Positions 38,659-48,310 are shown, counted from the stretch's first letter. The stretch is 64,000 bases of DNA from JALYRV01 sp036675475 (GCA_036675475.1 JAKFEY010000029.1:161512-225511); one strand, 5' to 3'. Translations and numbers: made by a program. Notes: generated from the sequence alone by a model not told the origin.

Positions 38659-38682
38659 AGCAGCGGGCTCACGCCCGCTGCT
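38659..38682. terminator. REP-like hairpin after the MBL-fold gene
   Basis: AGCAGCGGG (38659-38667) pairs perfectly with CCCGCTGCT (38674-38682). It lies 11 bases beyond the stop of the upstream minus-strand gene and about 100 bases before padR, so it can act as a terminator, though no T-run follows. The form GTAG-stem-loop resembles the elements at 17075 and 54353. Confidence 0.55.
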
Positions 38683-38693
38683 CCGCACAGCTC

Positions 38694-39662
38694 CTAGCCC
38701 GCGGTCACCTCGTCGTACGCCGGCCCGAGGGGCCGCGGCACGAGCGGGCCGTAATCTTCGAAGCCCTTGATGAGATCGGTGAGCTTGAGCACCTCGTCGC
38801 GCGTCCTGCCCGCCTTCACGTGCGCGCGCACGTGCTCGAGCAGCGCCTCGAGATAGTTCGCGTGGTGCAGCAGGTCGGCGCGTCCGCCGGTCACGGGACG
38901 GCCGGTCGCCGCGTGGCCGAAGATGTACAGCGTGTCGCCTGGCAGCTCCGATGCCACCGCGCGCAGCACCTTGCTCCAGTTCGCAATCGACGCGCCGTTC
39001 GCGCGATCGATCACCGGGTGCATGCGGTTGAACATCAGGTCGCCCATGTGCGCGACATTCGCCTTCTCGAAGCGCACGACGCAGTCGCCGCCGGTGTGCG
39101 CGGGGCCGTAGTGTTTGGCGGTCACGCGCTCGTCGCCGTGCTCGACGCTCCAGGTATCGGTGAACGTCCTGTCGGGCACCACGGGCGGCGCCGGAGCCGG
39201 CGTGGCGGGCGGCGGTGTCTGCTGCGCCCGCCGATCGAGCGCCTGCCTGTAGCCGCCTTCCATGTATTTCGGCACGTTCGCGTGGCCGATAATCGCCTTC
39301 GTCTTCGGCCTGAAGACGACATTGCCGCCGGTGTGATCGCCGTGGTGATGCGTGTTGATCAGCATCGCGATCTCCGTCGTTGCGGCTCGCTGCTGCAAGC
39401 CTTCCACGCAGAGCGCAGCCGAGTTCGGGAACTGGCTGTCGACGGCGACGGCGCCCGCGGGATTCACGAGCCAGCCAATCGTCCCGCCCTGCATGGTGAA
39501 CGTGCCGACGTTGCGGCGCAGTTCGGTGAACACCGGCTGCGGCGCCGGCTGCTGCGGCTGCTGCGCCGACAGTGTGAAGGCGGGCCAGAGCGTGCGCCCG
39601 AGCGTGCCCGCGGCAAGGACCGCGGTTGAGGTTGTCAGGAAGTTCCGTCGTGTCAGCGCCAT
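38694..39662 (-). CDS. Tat-exported metallo-beta-lactamase-fold hydrolase
   Basis: This 322-residue enzyme starts with a twin-arginine signal (TRRNFLTTSTAVLAAGTLG). The mature part has the MBL metal motif THHHGDHTGG near residues 104-113, and more histidines in HYGPAHTGGD and the FGHA block. This is the quinoprotein-relay/SoxH-like branch of the family, acting in the periplasm on an unknown ester, lactam or thioester. A proline-rich insert (TPPPATPAPAPPVVP) interrupts the core near residue 150. It stands alone between the flavoprotein and the padR operon, with a hairpin behind it. Confidence 0.87.
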   Translation of the reverse strand: MALTRRNFLTTSTAVLAAGTLGRTLWPAFTLSAQQPQQPAPQPVFTELRRNVGTFTMQGGTIGWLVNPAGAVAVDSQFPNSAALCVEGLQQRAATTEIAMLINTHHHGDHTGGNVVFRPKTKAIIGHANVPKYMEGGYRQALDRRAQQTPPPATPAPAPPVVPDRTFTDTWSVEHGDERVTAKHYGPAHTGGDCVVRFEKANVAHMGDLMFNRMHPVIDRANGASIANWSKVLRAVASELPGDTLYIFGHAATGRPVTGGRADLLHHANYLEALLEHVRAHVKAGRTRDEVLKLTDLIKGFEDYGPLVPRPLGPAYDEVTAG

Positions 39663-39698
39663 AGGCGCGGAATCATATCCCGGCCCGGGGGCCTTGCG

Positions 39699-39726
39699 GC
39701 TTCAGGCTTCCGGCTTGAGGCTTCGC
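39699..39726. repeat. Heptad repeat at the 3' end of the BaiN-like gene
   Basis: GCTTCAG, GCTTCCG, GCTTGAG and GCTTCGC follow one another without gaps. The repeat encodes the last residues and stop codon (RSLKPEA) of the minus-strand flavoprotein gene, so the C-terminus comes from repeat DNA. Confidence 0.8.
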
Positions 39727-40910
39727 GCCGCCCCGTTGCCGGCGGCGCGGCCGGTCGACCAGGCCCACATGAAGTTGTGGCCGCCGATCGGGCCGAAGGC
39801 GTCGAGCACTTCGCCGCAGAAAAACAGGCCCGGATGTTTGCGGCTTTCGAGGGTCGCGGGATGGACCTCGTCGAGCGCCACGCCGCCGCCCGTCACTTCC
39901 GCCTTCTTGTAGCCCTCGTCACCCGTCACAGGCAATCGATAATCCATCAATGCGGTGATTAGGCGGATGCGCTCGTCGCGGCGCAGCTCCGCCATCCGGC
40001 GATCGAGCGGGACGTCGGCGGCGTGCAGCACCAGATCGGCCAGCCGCGCCGGCAGCCGCGCCGACAGCCGCGTGGACGCGAGACCGGCTCGATCAGCGAG
40101 CACCGCGTCCCACGCCGCGCGCGAGACCCCGCCCCACGCGACGAGGATGTCGCCGCGATCGCGCGTGAAGCCGTGCGACACGTCGAGCACCGACGGCCCG
40201 CTGAAGCCGCGATGCGTGAACAGGAATCCCGCGCTCGAGCGCGCGTGCTTGCCGGCCGCCGGCGCGCGCGCGTCTGCCCGCAGACTCAGGCCCGACAGCG
40301 CGGTGTGGCGCGCGTCATTGGTCAGCAGTGGCGTGAGCGCCGCATACGTGGGCACGACGTGATGGCCGAATTGCCGCGCGATGGCAAGGCCCGCGCCGTC
40401 GCTGCCCGTGGCCGGCACCGAGAGGCCCCCAGCCGCCACGATCACGGCGTCGGCTTCGAGGGGATCGGCATGCGCCATCAACACGCGCCACGGGGCGGCC
40501 TCGACGCCCGTCACGGTGGCGTTCCAGCGGAACGTCACGCCCGCCGCGGTGGCAAGGCGCACGAGCGCGTCGCGCACATCGCGCGCGCGGTCGGATCGCG
40601 GAAACAGCTTGCCTGATTCTTCCTCGAGCGCCAGCGGCACGCCGGCATCCTCTTCAAAGAATGCGCGCTGTTCGCGCAGCGGAAACGCGCGCAGCAGCCG
40701 CTTCACGAGCGGCGCGGGTGCGGCACTGACGAATCGCTCCGGCGCCGCCACCGACGGCAGCACGTTGCAGCGTCCGCCGCCGCTAATCAGGATCTTGCGG
40801 CCGCCATCGGGCGTCTTCTCGATCAGCGTCACGCGCGCGCCGGCGCGCGCCGCGTGAATGGCGGCCATGAGGCCCGCGGCTCCCGCCCCGATCACGGCAA
40901 CGCGGATCAT
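39702..40910 (-). CDS. BaiN/HI0933-family NAD(P)/FAD-dependent oxidoreductase
   Basis: This 402-residue flavoprotein of the HI0933/BaiN (YhiN) family has VAVIGAGAAGLMAAIHAARAG for FAD at the N-terminus, then KILISGGGRCNV (a family hallmark at about 39-50), and the closing block CGEVLDAFGPIGGHNFMWAW at about 366-385. BaiN reduces bile-acid intermediates; most soil members have no known substrate. The end of the protein is encoded by a 7-bp repeat. It lies two bases after the GH15 gene and is probably co-transcribed with it. Confidence 0.9.
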   Translation of the reverse strand: MIRVAVIGAGAAGLMAAIHAARAGARVTLIEKTPDGGRKILISGGGRCNVLPSVAAPERFVSAAPAPLVKRLLRAFPLREQRAFFEEDAGVPLALEEESGKLFPRSDRARDVRDALVRLATAAGVTFRWNATVTGVEAAPWRVLMAHADPLEADAVIVAAGGLSVPATGSDGAGLAIARQFGHHVVPTYAALTPLLTNDARHTALSGLSLRADARAPAAGKHARSSAGFLFTHRGFSGPSVLDVSHGFTRDRGDILVAWGGVSRAAWDAVLADRAGLASTRLSARLPARLADLVLHAADVPLDRRMAELRRDERIRLITALMDYRLPVTGDEGYKKAEVTGGGVALDEVHPATLESRKHPGLFFCGEVLDAFGPIGGHNFMWAWSTGRAAGNGAARSLKPEA

Positions 40911-40912
40911 CG

Positions 40913-42727
40913 CTACGCGCGCGACGACGCGTCCTCGAGGGCGGCCGCCGCGTTGATCAGCGCCACGTGCGTGAAGGCCTGCGGGAAGTTGCCGAGATGG
41001 CGCTTCTCGAACGGATCGAACTCCTCGGCGTACAGGCCCACATCATTGGCGTAATCGAGCAGCCGCTCGAACAGCTGCCGCGCGCGATCGACGCGGCCCG
41101 ATTCCGCATAGACGTCGACGAGCCAGAACGAGCACATCAGGAACACGCCTTCACCCGGCGGCAGGCCGTCATCGACCTTGCTGGTGCGATACCGGCGAAT
41201 GAGTCCGGGACGGACGTCGCCGCCGCTGCGCGACGCGTCGAGCTCGCGCTCGATGCGCTCGACGGTGGCCTGCATCTGCGGATCGCCAGGCTTGACAACC
41301 TTGCGCAGCTGCAGCGCCAGCAGGCTCGCGTCGACCTGATCGCTGCCGTAGGCCTGCCGGAACGATCCGGTCGCGGGATCCACGCCGAGATCGCGAATCT
41401 CGCGCATGATGGCGTCCGCCGCAGCCACCCATCCCTCGACGTCTCCGCTCAGGCCGCCATTGCGCGCGAGGCGCGCGGCACGCGTGAGCGCCAGCCAGCA
41501 GTGCGCCTTTGACGCCACGAAATGCTTCGGGTCGCTGCGCATCTCCCAGATGCCCTGATCGGGCTGCCGCCAGATCTTCATTACGTGATCCGCCGATCCG
41601 CGCAGGAACGGCCAGAGGTCCTTCGAGATCGGCCGGCCCGCTTTCTGCAGCACGAACGCCGTGTCGAGCAGGTCGCCGTACGCATCGAGCTGCAATTGCG
41701 AATACGCGGCGTTGCCGATGCGCACCGGCTGCGAGTTCTCGTATCCCGACAGATGCGTGAGCTCGTACTCCGTGAGATCGCGCTCGCCGTCGACGCCGTA
41801 CATCACCTGCAGCGACTCAGGCCCGTCGGGCACCACGCCCAGCAGCCAGTCGAAGAAACGCTCGCCCTCCTTGAACTGGCCGAGCAGCGAGAACGCGTAC
41901 ACGCAGAACGCGGTGTCGCGCACCCACGCATACCGGTAGTCCCAGTTGCGCACGCCCCCGATGCGCTCCGGCAGCGACGTCGTCGGCGACGCCACGATCG
42001 CCCCGGTGGGCGCGTAGGCGAGCAGCTTCAGGACGAGCGCGCTGCGGCACACCACGTCGGCGTACGACGTGAACGTGCAGTGCCCGATCCACCGGCGCCA
42101 GTAGTCGCACGTGTCGTTCAGCGCAATCTGCGACGCGCCATCGTCGGCCGGCTGCCATGCGGCGGGTGTGGCGTTGTATTCGAGCACCAGCCAGCGCGTT
42201 TCGCCCGCGGCGATGTCGAATGACGTCGAGGCGCCCGACCGGCCGAGCGTCCACGCGAGCGGGGCATAGACAGCGATCGATTCCTGTCCGGCGATGGCGC
42301 GCACGCCTTCGGGGCGCGTCTCCCATTCCGGATCCACGCGCGCATAGTCGAAGCGGGGATCGAGCGTGACCGCGAAGCGCACGTGGCCGGCAAGACCGCG
42401 AATGCGGCGGATGATGCGGTTCCTGCCGGGGCCATCGGTCGCATGGCTCACGGGCATGAAGTCGATGAGCTCGGCTTCGCCGCCGCTGGTGGTAAAGCGG
42501 GTGAGCAGGACGTTGGTGTTGTGGAGATAGCGGCGCGACACCGTGAAGTCGTCAGCCGGCGCGGCCTGGAAGTGGCCGCCCCGGCTGCTGTCGAGAATGC
42601 GCGCGAACGCCGACGAGGCGTCGAATCGCGGGAAGCACGCCCAGTCGATGGAGCCGTCGCGCGACACCAGCGCGGCCGTCAGGCCGTCGCCGATGATGGC
42701 GTAGTCCTCGATCGGGCGGTACGACAC
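40913..42727 (-). CDS. Glycoside hydrolase family 15 (glucoamylase/trehalase-like)
   Basis: This 604-residue protein has an N-terminal super-beta-sandwich (PIEDYAIIGDGLTAALVSRDG and WACFPRFD) followed by the (alpha/alpha)6 GH15 barrel. RNWDYRYAWVRDTAFCVYA is the family signature, and the two catalytic acids are expected in DQGIWEMR and in the late block with LYAEEFD. Such bacterial proteins include trehalases, glucodextranases and isomaltose glucoamylases. The lack of a signal peptide favours cytoplasmic trehalose or maltodextrin use. An amylomaltase gene lies 4 kb away. The GTG start directly follows the stop of the M16 gene. Confidence 0.92.
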   Translation of the reverse strand: MSYRPIEDYAIIGDGLTAALVSRDGSIDWACFPRFDASSAFARILDSSRGGHFQAAPADDFTVSRRYLHNTNVLLTRFTTSGGEAELIDFMPVSHATDGPGRNRIIRRIRGLAGHVRFAVTLDPRFDYARVDPEWETRPEGVRAIAGQESIAVYAPLAWTLGRSGASTSFDIAAGETRWLVLEYNATPAAWQPADDGASQIALNDTCDYWRRWIGHCTFTSYADVVCRSALVLKLLAYAPTGAIVASPTTSLPERIGGVRNWDYRYAWVRDTAFCVYAFSLLGQFKEGERFFDWLLGVVPDGPESLQVMYGVDGERDLTEYELTHLSGYENSQPVRIGNAAYSQLQLDAYGDLLDTAFVLQKAGRPISKDLWPFLRGSADHVMKIWRQPDQGIWEMRSDPKHFVASKAHCWLALTRAARLARNGGLSGDVEGWVAAADAIMREIRDLGVDPATGSFRQAYGSDQVDASLLALQLRKVVKPGDPQMQATVERIERELDASRSGGDVRPGLIRRYRTSKVDDGLPPGEGVFLMCSFWLVDVYAESGRVDRARQLFERLLDYANDVGLYAEEFDPFEKRHLGNFPQAFTHVALINAAAALEDASSRA

Positions 42728-44188
42728 CTACTTCAGGATCTCGTCAATCGGCACGATGCGCACGGTGCCCAGGTTCAATGTCCTCACGCCCGCTTCAATC
42801 GTCTTCAGGTCGCCGACCACGACGACGGCGAACGTGTCGGGCGTGACGTATTTCTTCGCGACCCGCTCGACGTCGGCGGCCGTGACGGCCTGAATCTTCT
42901 GCACGTATTCGTTGAACACGCCCTCGGGCAGGTTGTAAATCACCTGCTCGCTCAGCTTCGACGCAATGTCCTGCGTGGTTTCGAAGTCCTGCGGAAAGCC
43001 GAGCGCGAGATAGTTCTTGGCTTTTTCCAGCTCCTCGGCCGACACCGGCTTGCCGATGTTCGCAAGCTCCGTGAAGAACTCGGTGAGCGACTCCGACGTC
43101 TTGTCGGTCTGCACATTGGCCGTCGCGAAGAACGGGCCGGCCGACAGCCGCATGTCGAAGCTCGAGCCGGCGCCGTACGCGTAGCCGTGCGTTTCGCGCA
43201 GGTTGGTGTTGAGCCGAGACGTGAACGAGCCGCCGAGGATGGTGTTCAGCACCTGGATGGCGTAATAGTCAGGCGTCGAGCGTGGCACGCCCGTCCAGCC
43301 GATGCGAATCACCGACTGCGCGGCGCCCGGCTTGTCGATCAGATACACGGTGCGCGCGCCTGGGGCAGGCGTCGCCTGCGGCGTCGACGCCGGCGCAGGC
43401 GCCGTGCTCTTCCACCCGCCGAAGCTCTTCTCGAGCATTGCGACGGCGGCGTCGGGCTGCACGTCGCCGACCACGATCAGGTGCGCGTTGCCCGGCTGAT
43501 AGTGCGCGGCGTGAAAGGCTTTGAGGTCCGCCGCGGTGAAACCCGCAACGGTCGCCGCCGTGCCGGCCAGGCCCGTGCCGTAGCGGTGCGTGGTGCCATA
43601 CACCAGGCGCGGGAACGCCGTCGCGCCGATGGCGGGCGGGTTGTCCCGAATCTGCATGAGGCTCGTGAGCCGTTCCTTGCGCAGGCGCTCGAGCTCCTTC
43701 TCGGCAAACGCCGGCCGGATGGCGACATCGGCCATCAGCGCGAGCGCCGGATCGAGCCGCTCCACAGGCGCGTACAGCGACACGGTGCTCGCGTCGTACC
43801 CGGCGCCCGTGCCAATCGACGCGCCAAGAAAATCGATCGCGTCGGCAAGGCCCAGCGCATCGAGGCTGCCTGCGCCCTCATCGAGCATGGCCGCCGTGAG
43901 GCTGGCGAGCCCGAACTTGCCGGCCGGGTCCGCGGTGCCGCCGCTCTTGACGACGAGCGCGACGCTGGCCACCGGCACCTCGTGGTGCTCGACAATCCAG
44001 ACGGGCAGTCCGTTCGACAGCGTGCGCTTCACGATGGGCGGCAGCGTCAGATCCTTCGGCGCGGCCAGGGCCGGCGGCTTGCTGCGATCGGGCGCCTGCG
44101 CCGTCTGCGCCTGGGCGACTCCTGCCGCGCCACACAGCAGCGCGGTAGCAATCACCAGGTCACCAAATCTCGAGATCACCAAATTCAT
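42728..44188 (-). CDS. M16 peptidase, non-catalytic partner subunit
   Basis: This 486-residue exported protein has the M16 (pitrilysin/processing-peptidase) fold but no HxxEH; the matching region reads GKFGLASLTAAMLDEG. It keeps the second-domain motif GGSFTSRLNTNLRETHGYAYG used for substrate clamping. It follows an active M16 gene with a four-base overlap, as in heterodimeric M16B peptidases where one subunit has the zinc and the other the arginine/tyrosine pair. The N-terminus (MNLVISRFGDLVIATALL) serves as a signal peptide and is partly encoded by an 8-bp repeat. Confidence 0.87.
   Translation of the reverse strand: MNLVISRFGDLVIATALLCGAAGVAQAQTAQAPDRSKPPALAAPKDLTLPPIVKRTLSNGLPVWIVEHHEVPVASVALVVKSGGTADPAGKFGLASLTAAMLDEGAGSLDALGLADAIDFLGASIGTGAGYDASTVSLYAPVERLDPALALMADVAIRPAFAEKELERLRKERLTSLMQIRDNPPAIGATAFPRLVYGTTHRYGTGLAGTAATVAGFTAADLKAFHAAHYQPGNAHLIVVGDVQPDAAVAMLEKSFGGWKSTAPAPASTPQATPAPGARTVYLIDKPGAAQSVIRIGWTGVPRSTPDYYAIQVLNTILGGSFTSRLNTNLRETHGYAYGAGSSFDMRLSAGPFFATANVQTDKTSESLTEFFTELANIGKPVSAEELEKAKNYLALGFPQDFETTQDIASKLSEQVIYNLPEGVFNEYVQKIQAVTAADVERVAKKYVTPDTFAVVVVGDLKTIEAGVRTLNLGTVRIVPIDEILK
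44151..44184. repeat. Octad repeat encoding an M16 signal peptide
   Basis: ATCACCAG, GTCACCAA, ATCTCGAG and ATCACCAA run in 8-base steps at 44151-44182. On the minus strand they encode the first dozen residues (LVISRFGDLVI) of the partner M16 subunit. Confidence 0.65.
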
Positions 44189-45552
44189 TTGCCACCGCCT
44201 TCTGGCACGACCGTCAGCTCCACCCGCTTGTCCGCCGGCAGGTGCTGGCGCACGGCCGCGCGAATGTCGGTGGGCCGGATGGCGCGGTACCGCGACAGGT
44301 CTTCGTTGTAATAGTCAGGATTGCCAGTCGCGTAGAAATAGCTGTTGAGCTGATCCGCCTTGCCGCCGAATCCACCCACGCGCTCCATGCGCGCATAGAA
44401 CGCTGACTCGGTCTGGTTGATCGCGCGCTGCAGCTCGCGCGCGTCAGGCGCCGTCTGCCGCAGCTTCTCGATTTCCTCGTCGACGATTTTCTTGATCTCT
44501 TCGGTCACCTGATCGCTGGTCTTGCCTTCCTGGGGCCGCGCCATCACCACGACGTAGAACTCGGAGCTGAGACGGCCTGATGACTGAAACGCCGAGACGC
44601 TCTGCGCCACCTGCATGTCGTACACGAGCCGCTTGTAGAGCCGCGAGTTCTTGCCGCCGGCCAGAATCGCTGCCGTGAGATCAAGCTCCGCGTCGCCGGG
44701 CGCGAGATGCGACGGCGTAAGCCACGCCAGCGTGAGGCGCGGCAGCTGCACCTTGTCGGTCATCCGCTCCTTCTTCACAGCCGTGAGCTCCGCGGGCGGA
44801 TATTCGTTCGGCTCAATGGGCGCGCCGGGCTTCACGTCGCTGAACCAGCGCTCCACCTTCGCGCGCACCTCGGCGGTGTTGATGTCGCCGGCGATCACCA
44901 GGCTCGCGTTGCCGGGCGCGTAATAGGTGCGGAAGAAGTCGCGCACGTCCTCGTCGCTGGCCGCCGTGAGGTCCTCCATGTAGCCGATCGTCGGCCAGCT
45001 GTAGGGATGGCCTTTCGGATACAGCAGCTCGTCGAGTTTCACGTCGGCCATGCCGTACGGCGCGTTCTCGACACCCTGGCGCCGCTCGTTCTTGACGACG
45101 TCGCGCTGGCCGTTCACCAGCTGCGGCGTGACGATGTCGAGCAGATAGCCCATGCGATCCGATTCGAGGAACAATCCAAGATCGAGCGCATTGGACGGCA
45201 TGTCGATGTAATAGTTGGTGCGGTCGCGGCTGGTCGAGCCGTTGTTGTTGGCGCCGGCCGCCTCGAGCCAGTTGTCGAAGGCGCCTTCAGGCACGTGCTT
45301 CGAGCCTTCGAACATCAGATGCTCGAACAGGTGGGCAAAACCGGTGCGGCCCGGCTTCTCGCGGCCCGACCCCACGTGGTACCACATGTTGATCGAGACC
45401 GTCGGCACGCTGTGATCCTCGTGCAGAATCACGTTGAGGCCGTTGGGCAGCGTGAAGTGGGTGTACGGCACGGCGAGCGTGCCGGACTGGGCAAACGCGG
45501 ATCCCGGCGCCGTCGCCAGGACGCACGCCGTCAGCAAGGCTTTCAGTCGCAT
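44185..45552 (-). CDS. M16 zinc peptidase, catalytic subunit
   Basis: This 455-residue exported peptidase starts with a signal peptide (LKALLTACVLATAPGSAFAQ). The inverted zinc motif HLFEH lies in FAHLFEHLMFEGSKH at about residues 70-84, with the third ligand (E) expected about 75 residues later in VKNERRQGVEN. It would degrade peptides in the periplasm together with the HxxEH-less protein encoded next. Only five bases separate its start from the divergent aminotransferase gene, so the two promoters must overlap the opposing coding regions. Confidence 0.92.
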   Translation of the reverse strand: MRLKALLTACVLATAPGSAFAQSGTLAVPYTHFTLPNGLNVILHEDHSVPTVSINMWYHVGSGREKPGRTGFAHLFEHLMFEGSKHVPEGAFDNWLEAAGANNNGSTSRDRTNYYIDMPSNALDLGLFLESDRMGYLLDIVTPQLVNGQRDVVKNERRQGVENAPYGMADVKLDELLYPKGHPYSWPTIGYMEDLTAASDEDVRDFFRTYYAPGNASLVIAGDINTAEVRAKVERWFSDVKPGAPIEPNEYPPAELTAVKKERMTDKVQLPRLTLAWLTPSHLAPGDAELDLTAAILAGGKNSRLYKRLVYDMQVAQSVSAFQSSGRLSSEFYVVVMARPQEGKTSDQVTEEIKKIVDEEIEKLRQTAPDARELQRAINQTESAFYARMERVGGFGGKADQLNSYFYATGNPDYYNEDLSRYRAIRPTDIRAAVRQHLPADKRVELTVVPEGGGK

Positions 45553-45557
45553 AGACG

Positions 45558-46736
45558 ATGATTATCCCCTCGTTTTCGTCCCGCCTGCCGGGCGCGCTCA
45601 CGGCAAACCGGCTGGCCGATGCCGTGCGGCGCCGCCGCGCGTCGGGACGGGATCTGATCGATCTCACGGTGTCGAACCCGACGACTGCCGGGTTCTCCTA
45701 TCCAGACGACGTGCTCGCCGGTCTGGCCGATCCGCGCAACCTGATCTATGAGCCCGAGTCGGCGGGAATTGCGGAAGCGCGCGAGGCCGTCGCCGCCGAA
45801 CTGACGCGGCGCGGCACCCCCATCCCGCCCACCGCCATCGTCCTCACCGCCAGCACGAGCGAAGCGTACGGCTACCTCTTCAAGCTCCTATGTGATGCGG
45901 GCGACGAGGTGCTGGTTCCCCAGCCGAGTTATCCGCTGTTCGAGTGGCTGACGCGTCTGGAAGGCGTCGTCGTGCGCCCATACCGGCTCGAGTATCACGC
46001 GCGCTGGAGCGTCGACGCCTCGTCGATGGCGGCCGCAGTGACCGGACGCACGCGCGCGGTGCTCGCGGTGAGTCCGAACAATCCCACCGGGTCGTATTTC
46101 ACGCGCGACGACTTCGCGCGCCTGGCGTCGGCGGCGCCTGAGCTTCCGCTGATCGGCGACGAGGTGTTCTGGGATTTCCCGCTGCCCGAGGCGCCCGACG
46201 ATCGCGTGAGCGTGCTCGCGAGCGGCCGTCCGCTGGTGTTTGCGCTCGGCGGCTTGTCGAAGTCGGCCGCGCTGCCGCAGTTGAAGCTCGGGTGGATTGC
46301 CATCGGCGGTACGGAGGCGAACGTTGTCGCCGCCCGCGAGAAGCTCGAGCTGATTGCCGACACCTACTTGTCCGTGTCGACGCCCGTGCAGACGTCGGCG
46401 GCGGCTCTCATTGCGGCCGGCGCGGTGATGCGCGAGCAGATTCTCGAGCGCGCGCGCCGGAATCTGGCCGTGCTGGCTGACATGACAGGGCGGCATCCGG
46501 CCCTGAATTTGCTCCGGGCAGAAGGCGGGTGGTCCGCGGTGGTGCGTGTGCCCGCGGTGGTTCAGGAGGAAGACCTGGCTGTGTCGCTTGTTGAAGACGA
46601 GGGGGTGCTCGTGCACCCCGGATATTTTTTTGAGTTCGCGCATGAAGCCTTTGTGGTGGTGAGTCTCATCGCGCGTCCCGACGCGTTCGATGAGGGCGTG
46701 GCGCGTCTCGAGCGCCGGCTCGGTTCGCCGGCATGA
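45558..46736 (+). CDS. Class I/II PLP-dependent aminotransferase
   Basis: This 392-residue fold-type I aminotransferase has an N-terminal arm, IDLTVSNPTTAGF, the SPNNPTGSYFTRDD block at about 171-184 and GLSKSAALPQLKLGW, with the Schiff-base lysine at about 235. The substrate amino acid cannot be told. It overlaps the malQ start by four bases and diverges from the M16 operon with only five bases between starts. It resembles alanine/aspartate aminotransferases of the MalY/PatB neighbourhood, though pairing with malQ may be chance. Confidence 0.88.
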   Translation: MIIPSFSSRLPGALTANRLADAVRRRRASGRDLIDLTVSNPTTAGFSYPDDVLAGLADPRNLIYEPESAGIAEAREAVAAELTRRGTPIPPTAIVLTASTSEAYGYLFKLLCDAGDEVLVPQPSYPLFEWLTRLEGVVVRPYRLEYHARWSVDASSMAAAVTGRTRAVLAVSPNNPTGSYFTRDDFARLASAAPELPLIGDEVFWDFPLPEAPDDRVSVLASGRPLVFALGGLSKSAALPQLKLGWIAIGGTEANVVAAREKLELIADTYLSVSTPVQTSAAALIAAGAVMREQILERARRNLAVLADMTGRHPALNLLRAEGGWSAVVRVPAVVQEEDLAVSLVEDEGVLVHPGYFFEFAHEAFVVVSLIARPDAFDEGVARLERRLGSPA

Positions 46737-48310
46737 CCGCGCCTGCCCATCGCAGGCTCTCGGGCGTTCTGCTGCCGTTGTTCTCGATGCGCTCCAGCAC
46801 CAGCTGGGGCATCGGCGAGTTCCGCGATCTGGCTCCGTTCTCCGCATGGCTGCAGGGCGCCGGCATGTCACTGCTGCAGCTGCTGCCGATCAACGAGATG
46901 GCGGCGGGGCAGAACTCGCCCTATTCCGCGCTGTCGTCGGCCGCGCTCGATCCGCTGTTCATCGCGCCCGAAGCGATGCCCGGCTTCGCGAAGGCAGGCG
47001 GTGTCGAGGCGCTGCCGGCAGACGCCCGCGAGGCGCTCGATGCCGCGCGGCATGCGCCGCAGGTGGACTACGACGCGGTCCGCGCTGCCAAGCGTGCGGC
47101 GTTCGCGCTCGCATGGGAGGCCGCACGCGGCGATGCGAGCGCGTCGAGCGACGAAGGCGACGCCTTCGCGGCGTTCCGCGCGCGCGAAGCCTGGTGGCTC
47201 GACGACTACGCGCTGTTTCGCGCCGTCGCGGAAGACGCGGGGCCTGACTGGCCGACGTGGCCCCAGCCGCTGCGCGAGCGCTCGTTCGCGGCAGACTCCG
47301 AGGGCATGCCCGAGGATGGCAAAGATGCGCGGGCGATGCTGGGCGATCGCATCCTTTTCTATTCGTGGCTGCAGTGGATCGCGGCGTCGCAGTGGGCCGA
47401 GGCACGTGCTGCCGCGCGCGGACGGGGCGTGGAGGTGTTCGGCGACCTGCCGTTCATGGTGAACACGGCGAGCGCCGACGTGTGGGCGCGGCAGCAGGAC
47501 TTCATGCTCGACGCGTCGGTGGGCACGCCGCCCGATCCGTTCAGCGCGACGGGGCAGGACTGGGGCCTGCCCGTGTATCGCTGGCCCGAGATCGCGGCCG
47601 GCGATTTCCAGTGGCTGCGCGCGCGCGCGCGGCGGGCCGCCGACCTGTTCGACGGTTTCCGCGTGGATCACCTCGTGGGTTTCTATCGCACGTTCGTGCG
47701 TCCGCACGAGGGCGAGCCCTATTTCCTGCCGGGTGACGAGCACGCGCAGATCGCACAGGGCGAGCGCATCATGTCGCTCATGCTCGACACCGGCGCGGCG
47801 GTCACCGCGGAAGATCTCGGCACGGTGCCCGACGCCGTGCGCGCGTCGCTGGCGCGGCTGAATCTGCCCGGCTATCGCATCCTGCGATGGGAGCGCCGCT
47901 GGCACGACGAGGGGCAGCCGTTCATCCCGCCACGCGACTGGCCTCCCGTAGCCGTGGCCACGTCCGGCACGCACGATACGGCGTCGATGGCCGAGTGGTG
48001 GGAGCAGGAAGGCGACGCGGAGCGGCGCATGCTGCTCGGCGAGGGCGCGACCGCGTCGTTCACGCCGGCGGTGCGCGATGCGCTGCTGCGCGCCCTCTCC
48101 GAGTCGCCGTCCAACCTGTTGATCCTGCCGTTCCAGGATCTGTTCGGATGGCACGATCGGATCAACACGCCCGCGACCGTCGCCGACGCAAACTGGCGAT
48201 GGGCGCTGCCGTGGCCGGTCGACCGGCTGGGGGAAATCCCGGTAGCGGTCACTCGCGCCGGCGAGCTGCGGACGCTCGCGGAAGAGACGGGTAGACTAGG
48301 TAACCGGTAA
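46733..48310 (+). CDS. malQ: 4-alpha-glucanotransferase (amylomaltase, GH77)
   Basis: This 525-residue GH77 enzyme transfers maltodextrin segments and releases glucose in glycogen/maltose metabolism. N-terminal blocks STSWGIGEFRDL and PINEMAAGQNSPYS are typical. The catalytic residues are the nucleophile Asp in FDGFRVDHLVGFYR (about 304-317), the acid/base Glu in TAEDLGTVPD, and the stabilising Asp in TSGTHDTASM. The ATG overlaps the aminotransferase stop. The last codons (GNR plus stop) lie inside a 7-bp repeat array that runs past the gene. Confidence 0.94.
   Translation: MTAPAHRRLSGVLLPLFSMRSSTSWGIGEFRDLAPFSAWLQGAGMSLLQLLPINEMAAGQNSPYSALSSAALDPLFIAPEAMPGFAKAGGVEALPADAREALDAARHAPQVDYDAVRAAKRAAFALAWEAARGDASASSDEGDAFAAFRAREAWWLDDYALFRAVAEDAGPDWPTWPQPLRERSFAADSEGMPEDGKDARAMLGDRILFYSWLQWIAASQWAEARAAARGRGVEVFGDLPFMVNTASADVWARQQDFMLDASVGTPPDPFSATGQDWGLPVYRWPEIAAGDFQWLRARARRAADLFDGFRVDHLVGFYRTFVRPHEGEPYFLPGDEHAQIAQGERIMSLMLDTGAAVTAEDLGTVPDAVRASLARLNLPGYRILRWERRWHDEGQPFIPPRDWPPVAVATSGTHDTASMAEWWEQEGDAERRMLLGEGATASFTPAVRDALLRALSESPSNLLILPFQDLFGWHDRINTPATVADANWRWALPWPVDRLGEIPVAVTRAGELRTLAEETGRLGNR

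Noticed and set aside
42383..44311. Long open frame opposite the GH15 and M16 genes
   Set aside because: Antisense shadow; residue composition is abnormal and it crosses two genes with clear motifs on the other strand.
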